Shown: piece after piece, positions 16,291 through 25,478 of the stretch
Numbering within the stretch: position 1 is the first letter of the stretch
How the letters are laid out: each line of letters starts with the position of its first letter
Assembly: GCA_910586925.1 (NCBI GenBank)
Contig: CAJUKG010000001.1
Span: 124,001-188,000, forward strand
Direction of reading: 5' to 3'
DNA length: 64,000 bases
Source of the DNA: an uncultured Christensenellaceae bacterium
GTDB taxonomy: Bacteria; Bacillota; Clostridia; Christensenellales; Pumilibacteraceae
Program-made: the position numbers and the translations under genes
The notes under the pieces: model-generated
Database searches by the model: none
Told to the model about the DNA's origin: nothing
What the model saw: the letters and a program-made list of their open reading frames with translations, nothing else

Positions 16291-17868
16291 ATGGAAGAAT
16301 ACTACCTGTCTGTAATACTTACCGCGGTCGCGGCGGCACTCACTTGCTTTACCGCACTGCCGATGCTGAAGATAATACAGCTGTCGGGCTATCGCGCCCG
16401 CGGCGTCGTCGCGTGGTGGAAAGACTCGGCGTGCGACGTGCTCGTAAGATACGCCGCGCTCACCGTGTTTGCGTTTATCACGGTCATTATTTATGTCGGC
16501 TGTTTCGGCAGTTTCGCGTACGCGCGGTATGCGGCGACCGCGCTCTACTCGGTGCTTGCGATCGTGTTTATAGCGAGCGCGGGAAAGAGCGGTGCGAACG
16601 GAGTGAAGTTCACGGGACGCGCGGTGCGGCTTTTCATAGTCAACGCCGTGCTGACTCTCGGCTTGGGTGTTCTCGTCGCTTGGGCGAACTATTATTCAAC
16701 GTATTGTCAAACGCTTGTCGCGGGGCTTGCCATACTCGCGCCGTTCGTCGCCGTTGCCGCAAACGCCGTCACGTGCCCGTTTGAAAAGCTCAATAATCTG
16801 CGGTACGTAAAACGCGCGAAGAAAAAGCTCGCGGAGAAAGGTCCGATCGTGATAGGCATTACGGGCAGTTTCGGAAAGACCACCGCCAAAAACATGCTTG
16901 CGGCAATGCTCGGCGGGAAGTACGGCGTGCTCGCGACGCCCGGCAGTTACAACACGCCCATGGGCATTTGCAAAACGATAAACGACAAGCTCGGCGACGA
17001 AGAAGTTTTCATCGCCGAAATGGGCGCGAGATATAAAGGCGACATAAAAGAGCTTTGCGATATAGTATCGCCGAAGTACGGCATGATCACCGCGATAGGC
17101 GATATGCATATCCGTACTCTCAAAAACCGCGCGGGTGTCGCCGATACCAAGTACGAACTCGGCGCGGCGTTGCCGAACGACGGACTTCTCGTTCTCAACG
17201 GTTACAATCCCGATTGCGCCGCGCTTGCCTCCCGCGACAGTCGTTGCGAAAAGCGCGTGACGGGGAATAGCCGTGCAGCTTTCCGCGACGTGAAGCTCGG
17301 AGCGGACGGTACGCGGTTCGTGCTCGCGTTGGACGGGAACGACGTCGAAATAACCGCGAGCATGCTCGGCGGGCATATAGCGGAGCTTGCCTGCGCGTGT
17401 GCCGAGATCGCGCTCGAACTCGGTGTGAGCGCGCAAGACATAGCGGCGGCGATCCGCACCATGCAGCCCGTGCCGCACAGGCTCGAGCTTGTTCCCACCG
17501 AGGGCAGTCGCGTGGTCATCGACGACGGATATAATTCCAACCCCGTCGGAGCAAAAAACGCGCTCGACGTGCTCGCATGCTTCGAGGGGAAAAAGGTGAT
17601 AATCACGCCGGGGTTCGTCGAACTCGGCGGTATAGAAAAACAGTGCAATGCGGAGCTTGGCAGACAAATCGCCGATGTGTGCGATTATGCGTTTCTCGTG
17701 GGCGCGAAAAGCGGCGACATTAAAAAAGGCGCGGTAAAAGCGGACATGAACGAAGATCGCATATACGAGTGCAAGACGCGCGACGAGGCGGTTGCCGTCA
17801 TGAACGAAAATATTGCGGACGGCGATCTCGTCATACTTTTCGAGAACGACGTGCCCGTTGTCGGCTGA
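16291..17868 (+). CDS. Membrane-anchored MurF-like Mur ligase
   Basis: 525 aa. Residues 1-160 form about five membrane segments; the rest is a Mur ligase. TGSFGKTTAKNM (191-202) is the ATP-binding loop, EMGAR the conserved middle block, PHRLE (395-399) and DDGYNSNP (411-418) the ligase C-terminal hallmarks that match MurF. MurF adds D-Ala-D-Ala to UDP-MurNAc-tripeptide, but a membrane-anchored paralogue may use another cell-wall substrate. The usual N-terminal UDP-binding domain is replaced by the membrane region. It shares an operon with the hydrolase before it and lies 28 bases before an SDR gene. Confidence 0.85.
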   Translation: MEEYYLSVILTAVAAALTCFTALPMLKIIQLSGYRARGVVAWWKDSACDVLVRYAALTVFAFITVIIYVGCFGSFAYARYAATALYSVLAIVFIASAGKSGANGVKFTGRAVRLFIVNAVLTLGLGVLVAWANYYSTYCQTLVAGLAILAPFVAVAANAVTCPFEKLNNLRYVKRAKKKLAEKGPIVIGITGSFGKTTAKNMLAAMLGGKYGVLATPGSYNTPMGICKTINDKLGDEEVFIAEMGARYKGDIKELCDIVSPKYGMITAIGDMHIRTLKNRAGVADTKYELGAALPNDGLLVLNGYNPDCAALASRDSRCEKRVTGNSRAAFRDVKLGADGTRFVLALDGNDVEITASMLGGHIAELACACAEIALELGVSAQDIAAAIRTMQPVPHRLELVPTEGSRVVIDDGYNSNPVGAKNALDVLACFEGKKVIITPGFVELGGIEKQCNAELGRQIADVCDYAFLVGAKSGDIKKGAVKADMNEDRIYECKTRDEAVAVMNENIADGDLVILFENDVPVVG

Positions 17869-17896
17869 AGCGAGTATTACCGAGGAAAACATCGAG

Positions 17897-18616
17897 ATGA
17901 AAAGAACTGTTCTCATAACGGGCGGCGCGCGCGGAATAGGCAGGCAGATGGCTGTCGATTTCGGTGCGGCGGGCTATAACGTGATCGTCAATTACAACAA
18001 GTCCGAGCGCGAGGCAATGGAACTCGTAAACGAGCTTAACGCCCGCGAGATAGCCTGTCAGGCGATCAAGGCGGACGTGTCCGACGCAAAACAAGTGGAA
18101 AACATGGTAAAACAGGTCGCGTTCGGGCATGTGGATACCCTTATAAACAATGCGGGCATCGCGCATATCGGGCTTATGCAAAACGACAGCGAGAGCGATT
18201 TCGACAGAGTGATAGCCGTCGATCTTAAAGGTGTGTGGCTCGTTACACGTGCGTTTTTGCCCGGCATGATTTCGGGCGGGTTCGGTCGGATAATAAATAT
18301 AAGCTCGTTCTGGGCGGAACGCGGCTCGAGCACCGAAACGGCGTATTCCGCCGCCAAAGCGGGGGTCAACGGACTCACGAAAGCACTCTCGCGCGAAGTG
18401 GGCGAGTATGTGACCGTCAATGCCATCGTCGCGGGACTCATCGCGACCGAAATGAACGACCCCGTGCCGCCCGACGCGCTTATCCGCATAGTGGACAATA
18501 CCCCCGTGCGGCGCATAGGCAGACCGGAGGACATAAGTCACGCCGCGCTCTTTCTCGCCGACGAGAGATCGTCGTTCGTCAACGGCGCGCTGTTGCACGT
18601 AGACGGCGGATATTGA
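17897..18616 (+). CDS. Short-chain dehydrogenase/reductase (FabG-like)
   Basis: 239 aa SDR with TGGARGIGRQ for the nucleotide, LINNAGIAH, the ISS serine, AYSAAKAG (Tyr-x3-Lys) and a C-terminal FVNGALLHVDGGY. Closest in type to 3-oxoacyl-ACP reductases, but no other fatty-acid genes are near, so the substrate is open. The start ATG has gagg 11 bases upstream. A perfect 30-bp palindrome that can stop transcription in both directions lies downstream. Confidence 0.9.
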   Translation: MKRTVLITGGARGIGRQMAVDFGAAGYNVIVNYNKSEREAMELVNELNAREIACQAIKADVSDAKQVENMVKQVAFGHVDTLINNAGIAHIGLMQNDSESDFDRVIAVDLKGVWLVTRAFLPGMISGGFGRIINISSFWAERGSSTETAYSAAKAGVNGLTKALSREVGEYVTVNAIVAGLIATEMNDPVPPDALIRIVDNTPVRRIGRPEDISHAALFLADERSSFVNGALLHVDGGY

Positions 18617-18753
18617 ACAATTAACAATTAATAATTAATAATTAACAATTAAAGAATAACAATTAAAAATTACGCATAAAAACATTCGCTCGAGCGAATG
18701 TTTTTATTGTTTAATTCGACATCAATTATTAATTTGTAATTTATAATTATTAA
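18617..18753. repeat. AT-rich simple-sequence spacer around a palindromic terminator
   Basis: Short runs built from aattaataatt / aattaaaaatt units flank the palindrome at 18677-18706. The same kind of low-complexity AT sequence recurs at 28479-28506, 33196-33240, 35126-35168, 63004-63020 and 63184-63270, always between genes. Confidence 0.7.
18677..18706. terminator. Bidirectional palindromic terminator
   Basis: A perfect 30-bp palindrome (left arm taaaaacattcgctc, right arm its complement) starts with A-run and ends with T-run on both strands. It separates the SDR gene from the convergent minus-strand gene at 18754. Confidence 0.85.
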
Positions 18754-19029
18754 TTAGCTTTGCGACGTGTCGCAGGTGTTGTCGTCGGGGTCTATCATCT
18801 GATAGTCCGTGTTCGTGGGGCGCGAGCGTTTGCTTGCGGGTTTTTGCGCGGAGTTCGTCGTGCGCGCTTTCCTTTTGCAACTTCCGTTGTTTTTCGTGCC
18901 GCGCGGGAATACCTCTTTTTCGATCACTTCTTCGGCGGCAAGCTCCGATTTCGCGCCGCGGCGAAGGTGTTTTTCGGCGGCGGTTTTCGTTTTGCGGATC
19001 GCCGACTTGATTTTATCTTTTATGCTCAT
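18754..19029 (-). CDS. Small basic hypothetical protein (91 aa)
   Basis: Not recognised. 91 aa, very rich in Lys, Arg, Thr and Ser (KIKSAIRKTKTAAEKHLRRG, then KRKARTTNSAQKPASKRSR), ending in an acidic DPDDNTCD tail. It looks largely disordered and could bind nucleic acid or an acidic surface (inference). It is probably real: a strong ribosome site ggaggt lies 9 bases upstream of its ATG. It converges on the SDR gene. Confidence 0.6.
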   Translation of the reverse strand: MSIKDKIKSAIRKTKTAAEKHLRRGAKSELAAEEVIEKEVFPRGTKNNGSCKRKARTTNSAQKPASKRSRPTNTDYQMIDPDDNTCDTSQS

Positions 19030-19118
19030 AATACTTTACCTCCGGTTATATGCATAGTATGCGTAATATCATAGACGGATATACCGACTTTTTCTTTGCC
19101 GATATGCCCGCGGATTTC

Positions 19119-19147
19119 TTTACAAATATCGAAAACAATGGTATAAT
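19119..19147 (+). promoter_or_regulatory. Promoter of the ABC transporter gene
   Basis: TTTACA (19119-19124), 17-bp spacer, TATAAT (19142-19147). The leader is about 48 nt and ends in the ribosome site agagagg. Confidence 0.85.
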
Positions 19148-19202
19148 GTAAGGTACCGTCATTGTACTTTACTACAAGCGATATAAAAGAGAGGATTTAA
19201 TT

Positions 19203-22037
19203 TTGCTCGAACTTAAAAGTATAGTCAAAGATTACGTCGTCGGCGGCGGCGACGCTGTTCACGCGCTCAAGGGCGTCGATCTGTCGTTCGGTCGAAACGG
19301 CATGGTTTCTATTCTCGGACCGTCGGGCTGCGGCAAGACCACGCTGCTCAATATTATCGGCGGGCTTGATCACTACACTTCGGGTGATTTGCTGATAGAC
19401 GGTATCAGTACGAAGAATTACACCGACAGAGATTGGGATACATACCGCAACCACCGCATCGGGTTCGTTTTTCAGTCGTACAATCTGATCCCGCACCAGA
19501 CCGTTTCCGAAAACGTCGAACTCGCGCTCAATATTTCGGGTGTGGAAAAGTCGGAGCGTGTGCGCCGTTCGCACGAAGCTCTCGACAAAGTGGGGCTTGC
19601 GGGACTGTATAACAAAAAGCCCAATCAGCTCTCGGGCGGACAGATGCAACGCGTCGCCATTGCCCGCGCGCTCGTGAACAATCCCGAAATACTGCTCGCC
19701 GACGAGCCGACGGGTGCGCTCGACAGCGAAACGTCGGTGCAGATCATGGACCTAATAAAAGAGGTGTCCGAGGACTGCCTCGTCATCATGGTCACGCACA
19801 ATCCCGAGCTTGCCGAAAAGTATTCCACCCGCATTATACGCCTTCTCGACGGCGAAGTGCAGTCGGATACCGACATTGCGGCGAACGCCGTATCGGGATC
19901 GGAAGCGGCGGGTGACGACGGTGACAAAAACGCAGACGGCGATATCGTCGGCGTCGATGCCGATTCCGACGCGGAAAGCGCGGACGGTTCGGACGGCAAA
20001 GCGCGTCCGCATAAAGACGTGTCCAAAAAGTCGAAACTGTCGTTTTGGAGCGCGTTCAAGCTGTCGGCGAAGAATTTGTTTTCCAAGCTCAAACGCACCA
20101 TTCTCGTGTGCTTTGCGGGGTCGATAGGCATAATCGGCGTGGCGACGGTGCTCGCGGTGTCGAGCGGCGTCACCGATTACATTCACGACATGCAAGACGA
20201 TATGCTGTCCGGCAACCCCATAACCGTAAGCACGGAAGCTTACGATCTGAACGCTATGATGAGCATGAGTATGGGTGCAAAGACGGACGCATTAAAGGAA
20301 TCCGTTGAAAACGGTTATGTCAATGTGGAAAAGTTCATCGAACAGCTCATAAGCGGTTCGGGTCAGATGGACAGCATGCGCATCAAAAATAACATAACCA
20401 AAGAGTACGTCGAGTTCGTCAAGCAAATGCCCAAAGAGTATTATGCGGCGATTGCGGCGAGCTACGGCATAAACACTTCCAACAATATTTATACCGATTA
20501 CGTGTACGAAGCTCCGCCCGTCGACGGCGAAAAGAAATACGTCACCAAAAAGACGTCTATTGCGGCGGCGACGCAGACTTACCTATCCATGCTCGCGAAA
20601 ACCGATTATTCGGACTTCGCGCAGTATATCGGGCTTGTTTCCGAACATTTCCGCCAAGCTCCGCAAAACTCAGATTTCATTCTGTCGCAGTACGACATAA
20701 TTTCCGACCCCGCGAAAAGCAAGATCGCGACCGAAAAGAACGAAATTATGATAGTCGTCAACAAAGATACCATGCTGACCGACCTCATGCTCGCGCAGTT
20801 CGGATACTACACCCAGAGCGAGTTCTTCAATATCTGCTATCGCGAACTGCAAAAAACGGACGAAACGGCGGCGGAACGTTACGATCCCGCGCTCGACAAG
20901 ACGCGCTTTTCGTACGAAGAACTCATGGGCAAGACCTTTACTTATTATCCCAACGATACGTTGTTCGTCAAGCAGAGCAATCCGCTCAATCCGTTCACGT
21001 ACAAGCCGTATGCGGACGAGAGTTGGAAAAACGGTATAGAACTCAAGGTGACGGCGGTGCTTCGTCCCAAAGAGGATATATCGTTCGGCAGTATGAATCG
21101 CGGATTTTATTACACCTCCGCGCTCGCCGAGGAAGCGATTGCCATCAACATGCAGTCGGAGATCGTCAAGTATCTGACAAAAGATTATAACGCGGCGGAC
21201 GACCCGACGGGCGAGGAAAAGGAAAAGCTCGGGTTTATGAGCATGTATATTCCCAACAGCGGCGACATGACGCGCGGGATTACTTACAACTACGATTTTT
21301 ATTTCGAGGACGTCGAATATAACAATGTCGTCGGGTTTGTCGGCGAGCAATCGAGTTTCAACTCCCTTCTCGGCTCGATGATGGGACAGCAACTGCCCGA
21401 TTATTACTCGCTCACGATCCGCGATCTCGGCGGCATAGACATGCCGTCGCGCATATCCATATATCCCGCAGATTTCGATTACAAGGACGAAGTTACGGCG
21501 TATATTTCCAAATGGAACGGCGACGGCGATATCGTCGTCGGCGACAAGACGATAACGCGCGCCGACCGCAGTGACGTTATTTATACCGACAATCTCGAAA
21601 TCGTTATCGGCATGATAAACCAAATGATAGACATAGTGACTATCGCGCTCGTTTCGTTTACCGCGCTGTCGCTTGTCGTGTCTACCGTCATGATAGCGAT
21701 AATCACGTACGTTTCGGTAATAGAACGTATCAAGGAGATAGGCGTCATACGTTCGCTCGGCGGCAGGAAGCGGGACGTGTCCGCGCTCTTTAACGCCGAA
21801 ACGTTTATCATCGGCGGAATATCGGGCGTGATCGGTATAGCCGTCACGTACATCATACAGGGCATACTCAATCTCGCGCTCGGCAGTGCGTTCGGCATAT
21901 ACACGATAGCCGCGCTGCCCATACCGACCGCGCTCATTATGATCGCGCTCTCCATTGTGCTCACACTCGTGTCGGGGCTTATCCCCGCGCATGCCGCGTC
22001 GCGCAAAGACCCCGTCGTCGCGCTTCGGAGCGAATAA
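19203..22037 (+). CDS. ABC transporter with fused ATPase and FtsX-type permease
   Basis: 944 aa. Residues 1-225 are a MacB/LolD-type ATPase: GPSGCGKTTLL (Walker A), LSGGQMQRVAIARAL (signature), ILLADEPTGALDS (Walker B), VTHNPELAEKYS (H-loop). A ~45-residue Asp/Gly-rich linker follows. Then comes one membrane helix (~305), a ~460-residue extracytoplasmic domain, and three C-terminal membrane helices with the FtsX block IERIKEIGVIRSLGGRKRDV. In other bacteria this class moves peptides, lipids or lipoproteins by mechanotransmission. The start is TTG with gagagg 8 bases upstream; no partner subunit gene is adjacent. Confidence 0.92.
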   Translation: MLELKSIVKDYVVGGGDAVHALKGVDLSFGRNGMVSILGPSGCGKTTLLNIIGGLDHYTSGDLLIDGISTKNYTDRDWDTYRNHRIGFVFQSYNLIPHQTVSENVELALNISGVEKSERVRRSHEALDKVGLAGLYNKKPNQLSGGQMQRVAIARALVNNPEILLADEPTGALDSETSVQIMDLIKEVSEDCLVIMVTHNPELAEKYSTRIIRLLDGEVQSDTDIAANAVSGSEAAGDDGDKNADGDIVGVDADSDAESADGSDGKARPHKDVSKKSKLSFWSAFKLSAKNLFSKLKRTILVCFAGSIGIIGVATVLAVSSGVTDYIHDMQDDMLSGNPITVSTEAYDLNAMMSMSMGAKTDALKESVENGYVNVEKFIEQLISGSGQMDSMRIKNNITKEYVEFVKQMPKEYYAAIAASYGINTSNNIYTDYVYEAPPVDGEKKYVTKKTSIAAATQTYLSMLAKTDYSDFAQYIGLVSEHFRQAPQNSDFILSQYDIISDPAKSKIATEKNEIMIVVNKDTMLTDLMLAQFGYYTQSEFFNICYRELQKTDETAAERYDPALDKTRFSYEELMGKTFTYYPNDTLFVKQSNPLNPFTYKPYADESWKNGIELKVTAVLRPKEDISFGSMNRGFYYTSALAEEAIAINMQSEIVKYLTKDYNAADDPTGEEKEKLGFMSMYIPNSGDMTRGITYNYDFYFEDVEYNNVVGFVGEQSSFNSLLGSMMGQQLPDYYSLTIRDLGGIDMPSRISIYPADFDYKDEVTAYISKWNGDGDIVVGDKTITRADRSDVIYTDNLEIVIGMINQMIDIVTIALVSFTALSLVVSTVMIAIITYVSVIERIKEIGVIRSLGGRKRDVSALFNAETFIIGGISGVIGIAVTYIIQGILNLALGSAFGIYTIAALPIPTALIMIALSIVLTLVSGLIPAHAASRKDPVVALRSE

Positions 22038-22065
22038 TATCATTATCTTAAAACGGTGAAAAATC

Positions 22066-24036
22066 ATGGCTGAAAAGAAAGAAACGAAAAAGAAAACATT
22101 TTATATCACCACGCCCATTTATTATGCGAGCGGCGCGCTCCATATCGGGCATTGCTATACGACGGTCGCGTGCGACGCCGTCGCGCGGTTCAAGCGGCTC
22201 GACGGTTACGACGTGTTCTATCTCACGGGTACGGACGAGCACGGGCAAAAGGTGCAACAGGCGGCGGCGGAGCGCGGCATGACCCCGCAGGCTTTCGTGG
22301 ACGGGCTTGCCGACAGGATAAAGACGTTGTGGGCGCGTATGGACATAAGCAACGACGGGTTTATCCGCACCACCGATCCCGCGCACGAAAAGGCGATCGC
22401 CGATATTTTCACGCGGTTGTACGAGAAAGGCGATATATATAAGTCCGAGTATTCGGGCAAGTACTGCGCGCCGTGCGAATCGTTCTGGACTGCGTCGCAG
22501 CTCGTGAACGGCAAGTGTCCCGACTGCGGCAGGGAAGTGACCGACGCGAAAGAGGAGTGTTATTTCTTCCGTTTGAGCAAGTATTCCGACCGCGTGCGCA
22601 AGCTCCTCACCGAAACCGATTTTCTGCAGCCCGATTCGCGCGTGAAAGAGATGGTGAATAACTTTATCGACAAGGGCTTGAGCGATCTCGCCGTCACCCG
22701 CACTTCTTTCGATTGGGGAATCAAAGTACCGTTCGACCCCAAACACGTCATTTACGTGTGGATCGACGCGCTTCCCAACTATATAACCGCGCTCGGTTAC
22801 GGCAGCTCCGACGACGAAAAGTTCAAAAAATATTGGCAGTGCGACATGCACGTCATGGCTAAAGAGATAGTGCGTTTCCACGCGATCGTGTGGCCCGCAA
22901 TTCTCATGGCACTCGATATTCCGCTCCCCAAACGCGTTTACGGTCACGGCTGGATCACGTTCGGCGGCGACAAAATGAGTAAATCCAAAGGCAACGTCGT
23001 CGATCCGTTCGTGCTCACCGACAGGTACGGCGTGGACGCGCTTCGGTACTTCCTGCTTTCGTGCATGCCGTTCGGCGAGGACTGCTCGTACACGAGCGAG
23101 CTGTTGCTGTCCGCGATAAACAACAATCTCGTGAACGACCTCGGCAACCTCGTGCGGCGCACTTTCGCAATGAGCAAGCAGTATTTCGACGGCAAGGTAA
23201 ACAAGCCGAAAAAAGAGGACTGCAACGCCGAAGACAAAAAATTCGCGGCGGCTATAGACGGACTGCTCGGCAAGGTGCGGGCGGATATGGACAGACCCGA
23301 ACCCAACCGCGCACTCGAAAAGATTTTCGCGGTCATCGACCTCGCAAACAAATATATCGATGCGAACAAGCCGTGGGAACTCAACAAGACCGGCAACAAG
23401 GCGCGGCTGAATACCGTCATGTACCACTTGCTCGAGAGCATACGCGTGTGCGCGAATTTGCTGTTGCCGTTTATCACCAAATACCCGCCGCGCATATTCT
23501 TCGGTTTGGGACTCGACGTTCCGACCGATTTCGCGGGCGCGAAGTTCGGCGTCGTCAAGAGCTATGCCACGACGGAGATAGAACCGATACTCAACAGGCT
23601 CGATATAAACAAAGAGCTTGCGGAGCTTCAAAAGATAGCGGAAGCGGACAAGGCGGCGGATAAAAAACCCGAAAAACCCGCCGAGAAAAAAGAGGAAAAA
23701 GAAATGAACGAACCCGAACAAATAAGTATAGACGAGTTTTTCCGCTCGCAGCTTCTCGTCGTCGACATAGAAGATTGCGTCAAAGTGGAAAAGGCGAACA
23801 AGCTGTTGAAACTTACGGTGTTCGACGGCACGCGCCGCCGCACCGTCGTTTCGGGGATCGCCAAGGCGTATTCGCCCGACGAACTCGTCGGCAAAAAGGC
23901 TGTGCTCGTCGCGAACTTGAAACCCGCGAAACTTTGCGGCATAATGTCCGAAGGCATGCTGCTCTGTGCGGTGGGCGAGGACGGCGTGCCGCGGCTCGTA
24001 GAGCCTTGCGGCAATGCGGGGGATAAAGTATGCTGA
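22066..24036 (+). CDS. metG: Methionyl-tRNA synthetase
   Basis: 656 aa, full length. Class I motifs: ALHIGHCYTT (HIGH) and DKMSKSKGN (KMSKS). The zinc knuckle is YCAPC...KCPDCG. A charged Lys/Glu linker then leads to the C-terminal Trbp111-like tRNA-binding domain (DCVKVEKANKLLKLTVFDG). Charges initiator and elongator tRNA-Met. It overlaps tatD by 7 bases, an order (metG-tatD) common in Bacillota. No T-box was recognised in the 28-base gap upstream. Confidence 0.97.
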   Translation: MAEKKETKKKTFYITTPIYYASGALHIGHCYTTVACDAVARFKRLDGYDVFYLTGTDEHGQKVQQAAAERGMTPQAFVDGLADRIKTLWARMDISNDGFIRTTDPAHEKAIADIFTRLYEKGDIYKSEYSGKYCAPCESFWTASQLVNGKCPDCGREVTDAKEECYFFRLSKYSDRVRKLLTETDFLQPDSRVKEMVNNFIDKGLSDLAVTRTSFDWGIKVPFDPKHVIYVWIDALPNYITALGYGSSDDEKFKKYWQCDMHVMAKEIVRFHAIVWPAILMALDIPLPKRVYGHGWITFGGDKMSKSKGNVVDPFVLTDRYGVDALRYFLLSCMPFGEDCSYTSELLLSAINNNLVNDLGNLVRRTFAMSKQYFDGKVNKPKKEDCNAEDKKFAAAIDGLLGKVRADMDRPEPNRALEKIFAVIDLANKYIDANKPWELNKTGNKARLNTVMYHLLESIRVCANLLLPFITKYPPRIFFGLGLDVPTDFAGAKFGVVKSYATTEIEPILNRLDINKELAELQKIAEADKAADKKPEKPAEKKEEKEMNEPEQISIDEFFRSQLLVVDIEDCVKVEKANKLLKLTVFDGTRRRTVVSGIAKAYSPDELVGKKAVLVANLKPAKLCGIMSEGMLLCAVGEDGVPRLVEPCGNAGDKVC

Positions 24037-24803
24037 TAGATTCGCATGCGCATATTTACGACGAGGAGTTTTTATCGGAGGGCGGCGCGCAAAGTATAAT
24101 AGACCGCATGTCCGCCGATAATCTCGAATATATTGTGTGTGTCGGGTGCGACATGGATAGCTCGCGGGTCTGCGTCGAGCTTGCCGAAGCGCACGAACGC
24201 ATTTTCGCGACGGTGGGTATCCACCCGTACGACGCGGCGACGGCGACGCCCGAAAATCTCGCCGAGCTTGCTCGGCTTGCAAAAGCGTCGCGCAAGGTAG
24301 TCGCGGTGGGCGAGTTCGGGCTTGACTTTCACCGACCGGGGTCGGACAGAGCGGGGCAAATCGCCGCAATGATCGCGCAGTACGACCTCGCGCGGGAACT
24401 CGGAAAACCGCAGGTGTATCACCTTCGCGACGGATACGGCGAGTTCATCGAGTTCGCCAAAGTCCGCGAATTCCCCGACGGCGGCATAATCCACTGTTTT
24501 TCGGGGTCTGCGGAGATCGCCGAGTTCTGCGTAAAAAAAGGGTTTCACATATCGTTCTCGGGGACGGTCACGTACGGCAATGCGGTCAACCTGCAACGCG
24601 CGGCGGCGGTCGTGCCGACGGACAGACTGCTCGTCGAAACGGACAGCCCGTATCTGACGCCCGAACCGCTTCGCGGGCATAAGAACTATCCGCGCAACGT
24701 CGCGTACGTGTGCGACAAGCTCGCGGAAATAAAAGGCGTGTCGCGCGAAGTGATGGAGAAAACGACGGCTGACAACGCGAAAAAGGTGTTCGGCATAAAA
24801 TGA
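24030..24803 (+). CDS. tatD: TatD family metal-dependent hydrolase (DNase)
   Basis: 257 aa TIM-barrel amidohydrolase-type nuclease. Metal ligands: DSHAHIYD (His-x-His), GEFGLDFH (Glu), and the C-terminal ETDSPYLTP (Asp). A conserved His in the central block appears as YHLRDG, slightly different from the usual IHxRxA. TatD proteins are 3'-5' exonucleases acting on damaged or misedited nucleic acid. The start overlaps metG and the stop overlaps the radical SAM start (24800), so all three are coupled. Confidence 0.93.
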   Translation: MLIDSHAHIYDEEFLSEGGAQSIIDRMSADNLEYIVCVGCDMDSSRVCVELAEAHERIFATVGIHPYDAATATPENLAELARLAKASRKVVAVGEFGLDFHRPGSDRAGQIAAMIAQYDLARELGKPQVYHLRDGYGEFIEFAKVREFPDGGIIHCFSGSAEIAEFCVKKGFHISFSGTVTYGNAVNLQRAAAVVPTDRLLVETDSPYLTPEPLRGHKNYPRNVAYVCDKLAEIKGVSREVMEKTTADNAKKVFGIK

Positions 24804-25411
24804 ACAATTACGCTTACATTCTCGACGGCAAAGCGTATATCAATCTTACGAACCGCTGTCACAACGACTGCACTTTTTGCATAAGACGGAGCGGCGACGG
24901 CGTCGCGGGAACTCCGCTGTGGCTCGACAAAGAACCGACGGCGGACGAAGTCATGGCGGCATTCTCCGCGCTTCGCCCCGAGAAAAACGAGGTCGTGTTT
25001 TGCGGTTACGGCGAGCCGACCGAGCGTTTGGACGTTCTTATAGAATGCGCGAAACGCTTGAGGGCGGCGGGGTATAAAACGCGACTCAACACCAACGGTT
25101 TGGGGTCGGCTGTGAACGGTAGAGATATTACGGCGGAGCTATTATGCTTCGATACGGTGTCCGTGTCGCTCAACGCTTCGGACGCGGATAAGTATTTCGA
25201 GGTAAGCCGTCCGTCGTTCGGTAAAACCGCGTTCCGCGACATGCTCGGGTTCGCGGCGGCGTGCGCGGCGCGCGGGATAAATACCGTTCTGACCGTCGTC
25301 GACGTGATAGGCGAGGCGGAAATAGAAAAGTGCCGCGCGGTCGCCGAAAGCATCGGCGTGCCGCTGCGCGTTCGAGAATACATAGCGGATAACTACGGCG
25401 ACGGGCAGTAA
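24800..25411 (+). CDS. TatD-associated radical SAM protein
   Basis: 203 aa. CHNDCTFC (C-x3-C-x2-C) binds the [4Fe-4S]/SAM centre; VVFCGYGEPTERL is the GGE-equivalent and LNTNGLG a beta-strand SAM contact. Such short radical SAM proteins are recurrently linked to tatD in anaerobes (recalled family), but no reaction has been assigned that I know of. ATGA overlap with tatD makes coordinated expression certain. No recognition domain or second cluster is visible. A 6-bp stem with a TTCG loop (25412-25427) follows its stop. Confidence 0.9.
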   Translation: MNNYAYILDGKAYINLTNRCHNDCTFCIRRSGDGVAGTPLWLDKEPTADEVMAAFSALRPEKNEVVFCGYGEPTERLDVLIECAKRLRAAGYKTRLNTNGLGSAVNGRDITAELLCFDTVSVSLNASDADKYFEVSRPSFGKTAFRDMLGFAAACAARGINTVLTVVDVIGEAEIEKCRAVAESIGVPLRVREYIADNYGDGQ

Positions 25412-25478
25412 ACGCCGTTCGCGGCGTAGCCGTAAAATAGTATAATCGGTCGCCGATTGCGACGTTAAGGAGGGGCAT

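Noticed and set aside
22048..24369. Very long minus-strand frame (773 codons) antisense to metG and tatD; similar long antisense frames at 1456-3267, 38962-41541 and 5486-7111
   Set aside because: They mirror strongly supported genes on the other strand, have no family motifs or ribosome sites, and are expected from GC-rich codon use with G/C third positions.
25412..25427. Hairpin acgccg-TTCG-cggcgt after the radical SAM gene considered as terminator
   Set aside because: A stable UUCG stem but no T-run follows; at most it is a processing or pausing structure.
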